In this document: positions 1 to 6,858 of the stretch, one piece after another
How the letters are laid out: every line of letters starts with the position of its first letter
Numbering within the stretch: position 1 is the first letter of the stretch
Assembly: GCA_023430365.1 (NCBI GenBank)
Contig: JAEZAS010000227.1
Location: 1 to 17,432 of the forward strand
Origin: Planctomycetota bacterium
Lineage (GTDB): Bacteria; Planctomycetota; Planctomycetia; Pirellulales; Pirellulaceae
Reading direction: 5' to 3'
Length of the DNA: 17,432 nt
Program-made: the position numbers and the translations under genes
Notes under the pieces: generated by a model
What the model saw: the letters and a program-made list of their open reading frames with translations, nothing else
Database searches by the model: none
What the model was told of the DNA's origin: nothing

Positions 1-1
1 C

Positions 2-34
2 GTAGGGTGGGTCGAGCGCTAGCGAGGCCCACCA
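2..34 (+). repeat. GTAGGGTGGG-family palindromic repeat, copy 1
   Basis: Begins with GTAG followed by a hairpin whose arms are GGTGGG (6-11) and CCCACC (28-33). It is nearly identical to the copy at 730-762 and related to the two arms inside leuS. The tetranucleotide GTAG at the hairpin foot resembles REP sequences. The CTAG in the loop supplies the TAG stop of the minus-strand membrane-protein gene. The window edge prevents seeing what lies to the left. Confidence 0.75.
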
Positions 35-642
35 CCCCCATTCTCGCCACTGCCCCCCTCACCGGCCCCATCCGGTCGCAACCACCGCCGCGCCGCGCAA
101 CCGGCGATCCACCCAAACAGAATCGCGAACAGGCAATGCCCGCTAATCAGGTATTGCTGATACCTGGCCATTGGCGGCGGCCCCGGCACTGCCTGCGTTG
201 CCCATCCGGCCCCTCCACCAGCAAATGCTCCCGGAGGGGACCTTGAAACGATCGTCCACTTGCTGAAGGTCTCCGAATCCCAAAGCGACAGGCCCGCAAC
301 CGTGACCGATGAGTCATGGCCGAGCAGCTTCGCCGCCTCTTCCAGCACCTGATGCGTCAGGAGCATTCGTCCCGTCACATACGAGCCGAGGTGGGCGTTT
401 TCGACTTCGCTCGTGCGCAAGGCCATGGTCAGATAGCCCACGCCAACGATCGCCGCCGCGATCCCAAATCGCCGCACCGCCCCCTGCCCCGCCAGGGCCA
501 GCACGATCCACCAGGCGAGCGTCAGCAGCGTTCCGCTGAACGCCACCCGCATCCAGAACAGCGACGGCCGACAGAGAATCACCAGGCAGAGGGCCACGAT
601 CGCGGTCCCCATGAGCAATGCGCGCAGCGAAAAGACCCGCAT
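19..642 (-). CDS. Small multi-pass membrane protein, function unknown
   Basis: A protein of 207 residues that I cannot assign to a function. I chose the ATG at 642 because a GGGGAG Shine-Dalgarno sequence lies 8 bases upstream (651-656); the frame can be opened further to a TTG at 678. Four hydrophobic stretches are visible: one directly after the N-terminal MRVFSLRALL, two in the first third, and a last one near the C-terminus (SGHCLFAILFGWIAG). The N-terminal FSLRALL pattern followed by a hydrophobic segment is, in my experience, common in small planctomycete membrane proteins. The C-terminal tail is Gly/Arg-rich and the stop codon falls inside a GTAGGGTGGG palindromic repeat at 2-34, so the last residues (GGGPR) are repeat-encoded. 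It is upstream of nothing obvious in this window and is probably monocistronic. The reading frame is likely real; the function is unknown. Confidence 0.65.
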   Translation of the reverse strand: MRVFSLRALLMGTAIVALCLVILCRPSLFWMRVAFSGTLLTLAWWIVLALAGQGAVRRFGIAAAIVGVGYLTMALRTSEVENAHLGSYVTGRMLLTHQVLEEAAKLLGHDSSVTVAGLSLWDSETFSKWTIVSRSPPGAFAGGGAGWATQAVPGPPPMARYQQYLISGHCLFAILFGWIAGCAARRWLRPDGAGEGGSGENGGGGPR

Positions 643-729
643 CCGAAACGCTCCCCAGCCGAAGAAAACACGGAGCAAGACGAGTGCGCCAGATTATCAA
701 CCCGCGACGACCGCCCGCAAGCAAAAGTC

Positions 730-762
730 GTAGGGTGGGCCGAGCGCCAGCGAGGCCCACCA
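730..762 (+). repeat. GTAGGGTGGG-family palindromic repeat, copy 2
   Basis: GTAG foot at 730-733, then an 8-base-pair stem: GGTGGGCC (734-741) with GGCCCACC (754-761). It lies in the gap between the start of the membrane-protein gene and the end of map. It differs from copy 1 at only a few loop positions (GCCAGC instead of GCTAGC, CC instead of TC). Confidence 0.8.
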
Positions 763-768
763 CCCGAT

Positions 769-829
769 GGCCGGCTATCCAACGCCGGCCGTAAAACAAC
801 TCGGGGGACTTTCGTCCCCCGCTCGCCGA
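769..829. repeat. Two adjacent hairpins: GGCCGGC palindrome and GAAA-loop palindrome
   Basis: The first hairpin pairs GGCCGGC (769-775) with GCCGGCC (784-790) around an 8-base loop. The second pairs 802-809 with 814-821 in a perfect 8-base-pair stem; read on the minus strand it is CGGGGGAC, loop GAAA, GTCCCCCG, preceded by TCGGCGAG. A copy with the same flank and loop but a compensated A/T change in the stem is inside leuS (3577-3606). The position just downstream of the map stop codon would also allow these hairpins to help end or protect the map transcript. Confidence 0.7.
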
Positions 830-860
830 CTGGCTTGGATTGTTGGCGACTTCGCCGCTC

Positions 861-1673
861 TTAGAACTGGTGTCCGCGCTGTGGACCGTTCTTCGTGAGC
901 GTGAGCACTTCGGGGCCGGTCTCGGTCATCAGAATCGTGTGCTCGAACTGCGCGCTCAGCCCGCCGTCCTTCGTGCGGACCGTCCAGCCGTCGCGCTTGC
1001 TGAGGATCGTCTCGCGCGTTCCGGTGTTGATCATCGGCTCGATGGTGAAGCACATGCCCGGCTCGAGCTTCTGCCGACGGCTTTCAGGGGTCGGATCGTG
1101 CGGAATGGTCGGCGGCTGGTGGAACTGCCGGCCGAGGCCGTGACCGACGTACTCCTGCACCACGCTGAAGCCCATCTTACGCGCGTGTCGCACGATCACA
1201 TCGCCGATGTCCGACACCTTGCCGTTCGGCTTGATGTTGTCGATCGCCAGCCAGAGGCAGTCGTGCGAGCACTGCGTCACGCGCCGGGCCAGGTCGCTCG
1301 GCTGGCCGATGATGAACGTCTCCGACTGGTCGCCGTGCCAACCGCGAACGATCGACGTCACGTCGATGTTCACAATGTCCCCTTCCTGCAGCACGTAGTC
1401 GCCCGGAATCCCGTGGCAGATCACGTCGTTGACGCTCGTGCAGCAGCTCTTCGGAAACGGCCCCTTCGGTCCCGGATAGCCCAAACAGGCGGGCACGTGG
1501 CCGTGGTCGCGGGTGTAGGTATAGACCAGCCGATCGATCTCGCCAGTCGTCACTCCAGGCTGAACGTGCGGACGGACGAAGTCGAGCAGCTCGGCATTGA
1601 ACCGACCCGCTTCGCGCATGGCCTGGCGTTCGGCTTCGTTGAGTTTCAGACGACGACGGGCGTTATAGAGCAT
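861..1673 (-). CDS. map: Type I methionine aminopeptidase
   Basis: Removes the initiator methionine from nascent proteins in the cytoplasm; a dinuclear metalloprotease of the pita-bread fold. The 270-residue product has all expected residues: His87 in CHGIP, metal ligands Asp104 (NIDVT) and Asp115 (HGDQSETF), His178 (GHGLGRQFH), Glu212 (IEPM) and Glu244 (QFEHT). The frame is open 15 codons further upstream to 1718, but the ATG at 1673 is preferred because AAGGA lies 7 bases before it and the family usually starts close to this point. There is no N-terminal zinc-finger extension. The gene is divergent from leuS across a repeat-rich gap. It looks like a full, functional housekeeping enzyme. Confidence 0.96.
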   Translation of the reverse strand: MLYNARRRLKLNEAERQAMREAGRFNAELLDFVRPHVQPGVTTGEIDRLVYTYTRDHGHVPACLGYPGPKGPFPKSCCTSVNDVICHGIPGDYVLQEGDIVNIDVTSIVRGWHGDQSETFIIGQPSDLARRVTQCSHDCLWLAIDNIKPNGKVSDIGDVIVRHARKMGFSVVQEYVGHGLGRQFHQPPTIPHDPTPESRRQKLEPGMCFTIEPMINTGTRETILSKRDGWTVRTKDGGLSAQFEHTILMTETGPEVLTLTKNGPQRGHQF

Positions 1674-1721
1674 GACCTTTTCCTTCGGTCGCAGACAAGC
1701 GGAAACATGAGGGGACATAAC

Positions 1722-1730
1722 ATCTTAGCA
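1722..1730 (-). promoter_or_regulatory. Possible extended -10 promoter element for map
   Basis: On the minus strand this reads TGC followed by TAAGAT, an extended -10 pattern about 50 bases before the map ATG. I see no convincing -35 box at the right distance. This is a weak inference. Confidence 0.25.
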
Positions 1731-1780
1731 TCGCACGGGCGCGCAGGCCACGGCAACCAAGAGCGGATTGCGGACACCCA

Positions 1781-1917
1781 TAGCCGGGGCGTAACACGCT
1801 CCGGAGAACGGCGCGAAATTGCCCTATCCCGAACGGCCTCATGAAGAAGCGTCAGATTGCGCAATCGTCGATAGCAAAACCAACCGGTCCTTCTCCGGCG
1901 AGTGTTCTCGCCGGCTA
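1781..1917. repeat. Paired TAGCCGG hairpin unit 1 (BIME-like)
   Basis: The left hairpin, forward, has stem CCGGGGCGT (1784-1792), loop AAC and ACGCTCCGG (1796-1804) with one G-T pair, followed by AGAA. The right hairpin is reversed: CCGGCGAG (1895-1902) and CTCGCCGG (1907-1914), with CTTCT outside its inner side and CTAC at its outer foot. Read from its own side it begins GTAGCCGG and ends CCGGAGAAG. The two hairpins share feet and flanks but not stem sequence. About 90 bases lie between them. Confidence 0.75.
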
Positions 1918-1983
1918 CGTGGGCGATTGAGAACTCCACTGCGGCGAGATTCTCCGCCCGTTCCCGCCTCCGAACCCGCAGGG

Positions 1984-1989
1984 TAGAAT
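1984..1989 (+). promoter_or_regulatory. Candidate -10 box upstream of leuS
   Basis: TAGAAT with TTCCCG 17 bases upstream (1961-1966). The -35 match is poor and the leader to the leuS start would be about 195 bases, running through two palindromic repeats. Confidence 0.25.
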
Positions 1990-2054
1990 TTCGGTCTTAG
2001 CCGCAACTGGCGACGCCAAACTGGTTTGAGTCAAGCGCAGCTCCAACCGCCCTC

Positions 2055-2131
2055 GTAGCTGAATTCGCCAGAATTCAGATGCCCTGCAGGCCGGCTTCGA
2101 GCTGCGTCTGAATTCTGGCTAATTCAGCTAC
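2055..2131. repeat. Nested inverted repeat with EcoRI-type cores
   Basis: The left arm 2055-2082 and right arm 2104-2131 are inverted copies matching at 26 of 28 positions, separated by 21 bases. Each arm is also a small palindrome: CTGAATTC, GCCA, GAATTCAG on the left, and CTGAATT with AATTCAG on the right. The outer ends read GTAG and CTAC, again a REP-like foot. It lies in the leader or promoter region of leuS. Confidence 0.8.
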
Positions 2132-2166
2132 CCGCGTTCGCACCAAAATCCTCACCCAGAATCGAC

Positions 2167-2189
2167 GGCACACGGAGTGTGCCTACTAC
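2167..2189 (-). repeat. CGGAG-loop palindrome at the leuS start
   Basis: GGCACA (2167-2172) pairs with TGTGCC (2178-2183) around the loop CGGAG, followed by TACTAC; read in reverse it starts GTAGTAGGCACA. The GGAG in the loop (2174-2177) is the only Shine-Dalgarno-like sequence before the leuS ATG at 2191, 13 bases away, so the repeat may supply the ribosome site or hide it. Confidence 0.6.
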
Positions 2190-2190
2190 C

Positions 2191-5001
2191 ATGCCCCGCT
2201 ATAACCCCGCCGCGATCGAGCCCAAGTGGCAGCAGTACTGGGACCAGCACAAGACATTCCGCACGCCGGACATGCCCGTCGGGGAAAAACTCTACGCCCT
2301 CGACATGTTCCCCTACCCCAGCGGCTCGGGCCTGCACGTCGGCCATCCGGAAGGGTACACAGCGACCGACATTGTCTGCCGCTTCGAGCGGATGCGGGGC
2401 AAGACGGTTCTGCACCCCATGGGTTTTGACGCCTTCGGCCTCCCTGCCGAAGAGTACGCGATTTCGAAAAATCGATCGCCTCGCGACTTCACCGAAGAAA
2501 ACATCGGCACCTTCACTCGTCAGTTGAAAAGCCTCGGCTTCAGCTACGACTGGGACCGCGAGCTGGCCACGACCGACGTCGACTACTTCCGCTGGACCCA
2601 GTGGATCTTCCTGGTCCTCTACGACACCTGGTTCGATCCCGACTGCAATTGCGGCCGGCCGATCAGCGAACTGCCGATTCCGGACGACGTGCAAGCCCAA
2701 GGCGAGGACGCCGTCCGCCAGTACCAGGACGACCATCGCCTGGCCTACCAGTCCGACGCCCTGGTGAACTGGTGCCCCGGCCTGGGCACGGTGCTGGCCA
2801 ACGAGGAAGTGATTGACGGCAAGAGCGAGCGCGGCGGCCATCCCGTCGTCCGCATGCCGCTGCGGCAGTGGATGCTCCGCATCACCGCCTACGCCGACCG
2901 TCTGGAGCGAGACCTGGAACCGCTCGACTGGTCCGAAGGAATCAAGAAGCTGCAGCGCGACTGGATCGGCCGCAGCGTCGGCGCCGAAGTCGACTTCTAC
3001 GTAGGCAACGGCCCCGTAGGGTGGGCCGAACGAAGTGAGGCCCACCAGGCAACCGACGCCGCTTCTCGCGCCGCCGCCACCTCGACCTCCGTGGTGGGCC
3101 GCGCTGCGCTTGACCCACCCTACAAGGAGGCATTTGAGTCTTGGAAGGGTTCGCGCAAGGGCAAGGCATTTCCGCGCAAGGCGCCCGACGACGTCCTGCG
3201 GATCTATACCACGCGCCCTGACACGCTGTTCGGCGCCACGTACATGGTGATCGCCCCCGAACATCCGTTCGTCGAACGGCTGACGACGCCTGAGCAGCAG
3301 GCGGCCGTGAAGGAATACGTCGCCAAGGCGGCCAGCAAGAGCGACCGCGATCGGCAGGACGTGAACAAGGAGAAAACGGGCGTTTTCACCGGCTCGTTCG
3401 CGATCAATCCCGTCAACGGCAAGCCGACGCCCATCTGGATCGCGGACTACGTCCTCTGGGGTTACGGCACCGGCGCCATCATGGCAGTGCCCGCCCACGA
3501 CGAGCGCGATTTCGAGTTTGCCCAACGGTACGACCTGCCGATCATCCCCGTCGTCGATCCGGGCCACCACCCAAGTTCGGCGAGCGGAGGACGAAAGTCC
3601 TCCGAGGAATCTGAACCGCACAAAAACGACTTCCGCGACGCGGTCCTCGCCGGCCGAGAATGTTTTGCCGACTACGGCGCCGCGGTCAATAGCGGCCCGT
3701 ACAACGGCCTGTCCACCGCCGACTGCAAGAAACGCATCACGCACGACCTCGCCGAAAACGGAGTGGGACGCGAAGCGGTCAACTACAAGCTCCGCGACTG
3801 GCTCTTCAGCCGGCAGCGGTTCTGGGGCGAGCCGTTCCCGATCCTTCACGAACTCGGCGACGACGGCAAGCCGAACGGCCGCGTCCGCGCCGTGCCGGTC
3901 GAACAATTGCCCGTCGATCTGCCGCACCTGGACGACTACAAGCCGCACGGCCGGCCCGAGCCGCCGCTTGGCAAAGCGCCCGAGGAGTGGTTGTACCCGA
4001 CGATCGACGGCAAGCGTTACCGCCGCGAGACGAACACGATGCCGCAGTGGGCTGGCAGCTGCTGGTACTACCTGCGATTCATCGATCCCAAGAACAACGA
4101 GCGGTTCGTCGATCCGGAAAAGGAAAAGGCCTGGATGCCGGTCGACTTATACGTCGGCGGCGCCGAGCACGCCGTGCTCCACCTGCTCTACGCGCGGTTC
4201 TGGCACAAGGTGCTCTACGACCGCGGCTACGTCAGCACGACCGAACCATTCCGCAAGCTCGTGAACCAGGGAATGATCCTGGGCGAGAACGGCGAGAAGA
4301 TGTCGAAGGCCCGCGGCAACGTCATCAACCCCGACGACGTCGTGCAGGAGTTTGGCGCCGACTCGCTCCGCCTGTTCGAAATGTTCATGGGCCCGCTCGA
4401 AGCGGTGAAACCGTGGAGCACCGCCGGCGTGGTGGGCGTGCGCGGGTTCCTCGACCGGGCCTGGCGGCTGATCGTCGACGACAAAGCCGATGAACTGACA
4501 CTCAACGCGTCGGTTCAGGACGTCGAGCCGACCGAGGAGCAGAACCGCACCCTGCACAAGACGATCAAGCAAGTCACGAGCGACATCTCGCGGATGGAGT
4601 TCAACACGGCGATCGCCCGGATGATGGAGTTCACCAACTTCTTCACCAAGCAATCGGTCCGCCCGCGCAGCGTGATGGAGCGGTTTATCCTGCTGCTGTC
4701 GCCGTTCGCTCCGCACATCGCCGAAGAACTCTGGCAACTGCTCGGCCACAAGCAGTCGCTCGCCTACGAGCCCTGGCCGACGTTTGATGATGAGCTGACC
4801 AAGGACGCGGAGATCGAAATCCCGGTCCAGATCCTCGGCAAGCTCCGCAGCAAGGTCGTCGTCCCCGCCGGCAGCGATCCCGACACGATCATCGCCGCTG
4901 CCAAGGCCGACCCGCGCATCGTCGAACTGCTCGAAGGCAAACAGATCGTCAAAACGATCGTTCCGCCGGGCAACAAGCTCGTCAACTTCGTCGTGAAGTA
5001 A
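2191..5001 (+). CDS. leuS: Leucyl-tRNA synthetase with two repeat-encoded insertions
   Basis: Charges tRNA-Leu with leucine in the cytoplasm; class Ia synthetase. The product is 936 residues against 860 in E. coli. The ATG at 2191 matches the family start (RYNPAAIEPKWQ); a GTG at 2179 is in frame but lies within a palindrome. Visible motifs are HVGH (49-52, the HIGH box), the CP1 editing-domain motif TTRPDT (340-345), editing Asp440 in AHDERD, the late catalytic-core stretch SSWYY-like WAGSCWYYLRF, and KMSKA (703-707). Two stretches have no counterpart in E. coli LeuRS by eye: residues 276-311 are exactly a 108-base palindromic repeat pair, and residues about 463-472 are a GAAA-loop hairpin. 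Both lie in the CP1 editing region and both keep the frame. No frameshift or stop is seen, so the enzyme is expected to work, but editing could be affected. It ends 14 bases before a paired hairpin unit that separates it from the convergent permease gene. Confidence 0.97.
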   Translation: MPRYNPAAIEPKWQQYWDQHKTFRTPDMPVGEKLYALDMFPYPSGSGLHVGHPEGYTATDIVCRFERMRGKTVLHPMGFDAFGLPAEEYAISKNRSPRDFTEENIGTFTRQLKSLGFSYDWDRELATTDVDYFRWTQWIFLVLYDTWFDPDCNCGRPISELPIPDDVQAQGEDAVRQYQDDHRLAYQSDALVNWCPGLGTVLANEEVIDGKSERGGHPVVRMPLRQWMLRITAYADRLERDLEPLDWSEGIKKLQRDWIGRSVGAEVDFYVGNGPVGWAERSEAHQATDAASRAAATSTSVVGRAALDPPYKEAFESWKGSRKGKAFPRKAPDDVLRIYTTRPDTLFGATYMVIAPEHPFVERLTTPEQQAAVKEYVAKAASKSDRDRQDVNKEKTGVFTGSFAINPVNGKPTPIWIADYVLWGYGTGAIMAVPAHDERDFEFAQRYDLPIIPVVDPGHHPSSASGGRKSSEESEPHKNDFRDAVLAGRECFADYGAAVNSGPYNGLSTADCKKRITHDLAENGVGREAVNYKLRDWLFSRQRFWGEPFPILHELGDDGKPNGRVRAVPVEQLPVDLPHLDDYKPHGRPEPPLGKAPEEWLYPTIDGKRYRRETNTMPQWAGSCWYYLRFIDPKNNERFVDPEKEKAWMPVDLYVGGAEHAVLHLLYARFWHKVLYDRGYVSTTEPFRKLVNQGMILGENGEKMSKARGNVINPDDVVQEFGADSLRLFEMFMGPLEAVKPWSTAGVVGVRGFLDRAWRLIVDDKADELTLNASVQDVEPTEEQNRTLHKTIKQVTSDISRMEFNTAIARMMEFTNFFTKQSVRPRSVMERFILLLSPFAPHIAEELWQLLGHKQSLAYEPWPTFDDELTKDAEIEIPVQILGKLRSKVVVPAGSDPDTIIAAAKADPRIVELLEGKQIVKTIVPPGNKLVNFVVK
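3016..3123 (+). repeat. Complete 108-base GTAGGGTGGG inverted-pair element inside leuS
   Basis: It starts with GTAGGGTGGG (3016-3025) and ends with CCCACCCTAC (3114-3123). The first 32 bases and the reverse complement of the last 32 match at 26 positions, and each end is itself a GTGGGCC/GGCCCAC-type hairpin related to the copies at 2-34 and 730-762. Length is 108 bases, exactly 36 codons, and base 3016 is the first base of a leuS codon. The encoded segment runs from VGWAERSEAH to AALDPPY. This is the organisation of a BIME, two REP-like palindromes facing each other with GTAG at both outer feet. Confidence 0.85.
3577..3606 (+). repeat. GAAA-loop palindrome read through inside leuS
   Basis: TCGGCGAG, then CGGAGGAC (3585-3592), loop GAAA, GTCCTCCG (3597-3604). 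It matches the copy at 800-829 (minus strand) over 30 bases except for two changes that compensate each other in the stem. It is translated in frame as part of a Ser/Gly/Glu-rich segment after VVDPGHHPS. Confidence 0.75.
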
Positions 5002-5015
5002 AATACCACCATCGT

Positions 5016-5115
5016 TAGCCGGCGAGTCACACTCGCCGGAAAACAGCAGTTGGACACCGCCGTGCAATCGCAGTCCGCTCGCGCCGTTCTCCGGAGCGTA
5101 GTTACGCTCCGGCTA
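5016..5115. repeat. Paired TAGCCGG hairpin unit 2 (between convergent leuS and permease)
   Basis: The left hairpin has CCGGCGAGT (5019-5027), loop CAC, ACTCGCCGG (5031-5039). The right, reversed hairpin pairs 5091-5100 with 5103-5112 (CCGGAGCGTA and its complement) with CTA at its foot. The unit fills nearly all of the 125-base gap between the two stop codons (5001 and 5127) and could act as a two-way transcript end. Bases 5036-5056 match the reverse complement of 6813-6833 at 17 of 21 positions, so the inner part is also shared with unit 3. Confidence 0.8.
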
Positions 5116-5126
5116 TGATCGTCGCA

Positions 5127-6725
5127 TTACTTGCCCAGCGATTCAGCCACATCAGTCCGATAGGCCGTCAATGCCGGCCAGAAGCCGACGAGAATCGCCA
5201 GGAGCAGGAGCGCCGGCAGCAGCACGACCTCGACCGGCAGGGTGAACGTCTGGGCGAACGAGCCCTGTACTCCCAACAGGTCGAGAATGCGCACCGACGG
5301 TTCCCAATCCCAGAACCCGATCTGCACGCCGGTCCGTTCCTCGATGATCGGACTCGCCAGCCACGTCGCCGTGTGTCCCAGCAGCCAGCCGAGCAGGCCG
5401 CCGCCGATGGCGAGCAGCGTCGATTCGAGCAGAATTGTCGCCATTACGGTGCCACGCCCGGCGCCGAGCGCCCGCATCACGGCGATCTCGTGCCTCCGTT
5501 CGCTCATCGAGTTGTAGATGCTCACCAGGATGCTCACGCCCGAGACGATGCAGATCATCGCGGTGAGCATCAGCAGCGTCCACTGAATGGGCGTGACGAA
5601 GAACTCGAACATGCCGTAGATCACCGCGACCGGCAGCACAGCCTGTGCGACGGGCCCTTCGTTGATGGCGTTTTCGAGCCCCGGCGCGATCATCGTCGGC
5701 GTCTTCAGCAGGATGGCGGTCACTTCACGCTGCTCGACGGGGAGCGGATCGGGGTCCGGCTCGCGTTCGATCTCCCCCCGCTTCTTCGCCGCCGCCATCG
5801 CGGCCTGCATGGCCGCCCGCTCTTCGGCTTCGCTCTGCGGGGCGTCGGCTGGTTCCTGCTGGACTTCATCGATCGGTTTGGCGTGATCCTCCATCAGGTA
5901 GAAGCCTTCCATGTTCACAAACACACCCCGGTCGTTCGGCGTGCCGCTCGGGGCGAGGATGCCGACGATCGTGAACTTGCGCTCGTGCGTGTGCCCCTCC
6001 GGATCGCCGTGGGCCGGCGAGAACTGATCGCCGACCTTCAGCCCCATCTCGCGGGCAACGACCGAGCCGACCACCGCCTCGAAGTAGCCGTGTTCCTTGC
6101 TGCGATGGACGAAATTGCGTCCCGAGGCGAATTCGTACTTCCGCTCGTTCTCGATGTCCCACACCAGGTCGTCAAACAGCGCCGGCGTGGTGCCTACCAC
6201 ACGGAACCGGCCGTAGTAGTCTCCCAGGCAAACCGGAATCGCCAGCTCTGTCATCGCGCCGTACTTGCCGTCGCGCCCCAGATCGAGACGCTGACCGTCA
6301 ATCTGCTCGAGCGATTCCATCGCCGCGTCCGCGACAAGCGCCGACAGGCCGCCATCGAGCGCGGCGGCGGCTGCGCTAGCCGTTTCCCACCGCTGCTCGT
6401 ACGCCTTCTCGCGGAGCGAGTCCTTGAGCAGTTCATCCCGCTGCGGCTTATCGAGAAACTCGAGATAGAACTCGTAGGGAATGTTCTCGACCGGCGAACT
6501 GAGGTAGTACACCGTGTTGAGCGTCAGCTGCTCGCGGCCTCCCTTGGCCCCGATGATCATGTTGTAGCCAAGGCTGGCGTTGTTGCGGAACGACTGCGAG
6601 ACGACGCCAAAAATGGCCAGCACTGCGACCACCAGCATCACGCCGAGCGCCATCGACAGCATCGTGAGCAGCGAAGCAACGCCCCGCTGCTGAATGCTGC
6701 GAAAGGCGATAAGAAACAGACTCAT
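5127..6725 (-). CDS. ABC transporter permease, MacB/FtsX family
   Basis: Inner-membrane subunit of an ABC system of the MacB/LolC/LolE type, which moves lipoproteins, peptides or other envelope substrates rather than importing nutrients. The 532 residues show the standard order: first membrane segment about 18-42, a large extracytoplasmic MacB-core-like domain about 45-370, then three membrane segments about 380-405, 428-450 and 499-519 forming the FtsX domain. The coupling-helix motif SERRHEIAVMRALGAG is at 408-423. An acidic, Ala-rich, probably disordered or helical segment (about 285-325) interrupts the periplasmic domain. The ATPase gene lies upstream on the same strand, 133 bases away, with a paired hairpin unit between them. 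The substrate cannot be told from sequence. Only weak Shine-Dalgarno match (GGGA) is seen before the ATG. Confidence 0.92.
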   Translation of the reverse strand: MSLFLIAFRSIQQRGVASLLTMLSMALGVMLVVAVLAIFGVVSQSFRNNASLGYNMIIGAKGGREQLTLNTVYYLSSPVENIPYEFYLEFLDKPQRDELLKDSLREKAYEQRWETASAAAAALDGGLSALVADAAMESLEQIDGQRLDLGRDGKYGAMTELAIPVCLGDYYGRFRVVGTTPALFDDLVWDIENERKYEFASGRNFVHRSKEHGYFEAVVGSVVAREMGLKVGDQFSPAHGDPEGHTHERKFTIVGILAPSGTPNDRGVFVNMEGFYLMEDHAKPIDEVQQEPADAPQSEAEERAAMQAAMAAAKKRGEIEREPDPDPLPVEQREVTAILLKTPTMIAPGLENAINEGPVAQAVLPVAVIYGMFEFFVTPIQWTLLMLTAMICIVSGVSILVSIYNSMSERRHEIAVMRALGAGRGTVMATILLESTLLAIGGGLLGWLLGHTATWLASPIIEERTGVQIGFWDWEPSVRILDLLGVQGSFAQTFTLPVEVVLLPALLLLAILVGFWPALTAYRTDVAESLGK

Positions 6726-6755
6726 AGTTCGTCCCAGATCCTTGCTTCATTCCCT

Positions 6756-6854
6756 GAGCCGGAGCGTAACACGCTCCGGAGCACGGCGAGTGGAGTCGCC
6801 ACTGCCCATTCGTATCCAACAGCTCTTCTCCGGGGCGTGTTACGCCCCGGCTAC
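6756..6854. repeat. Paired TAGCCGG hairpin unit 3 (between the two ABC transporter genes)
   Basis: The left hairpin has CCGGAGCGT (6759-6767), loop AAC, ACGCTCCGG (6771-6779). The right, reversed hairpin has CCGGGGCGT (6830-6838), loop GTT, ACGCCCCGG (6842-6850), then CTAC. Stems are perfect 9-base-pair but differ from one another. The core contains a further small inverted pair (GGCGAGTGG near 6785 with CGCCACTGCC) and CCCATTCG, whose reverse complement CGAATGGG recurs in unit 4. Confidence 0.85.
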
Positions 6855-6858
6855 CAGG

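Larger units (their letters stand above)
1674..2190. other. 517-base divergent intergenic region between map and leuS
   Basis: Contains no credible gene. It holds a paired TAGCCGG hairpin unit (1781-1917), a candidate -10 box TAGAAT (1984-1989), a nested EcoRI-site inverted repeat (2055-2131) and a CGGAG-loop palindrome touching the leuS start (2167-2183). Promoters for both flanking genes must lie here unless they are read from elsewhere. Confidence 0.7.

Noticed and set aside
840..1844. Open frame of 334 codons antisense to map
   Set aside because: Shadow of map; no motif, and map has all catalytic residues.
2152..3948. Long open frame of 598 codons antisense to leuS
   Set aside because: It mirrors leuS codons in a GC-rich genome, its protein is low-complexity Val/Arg/Asp-rich with no motif, and leuS on the other strand is certain.
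2191..5001. leuS as a pseudogene because of the inserted repeats
   Set aside because: Both insertions keep the frame, no stop or frameshift is seen, and all catalytic motifs are present.
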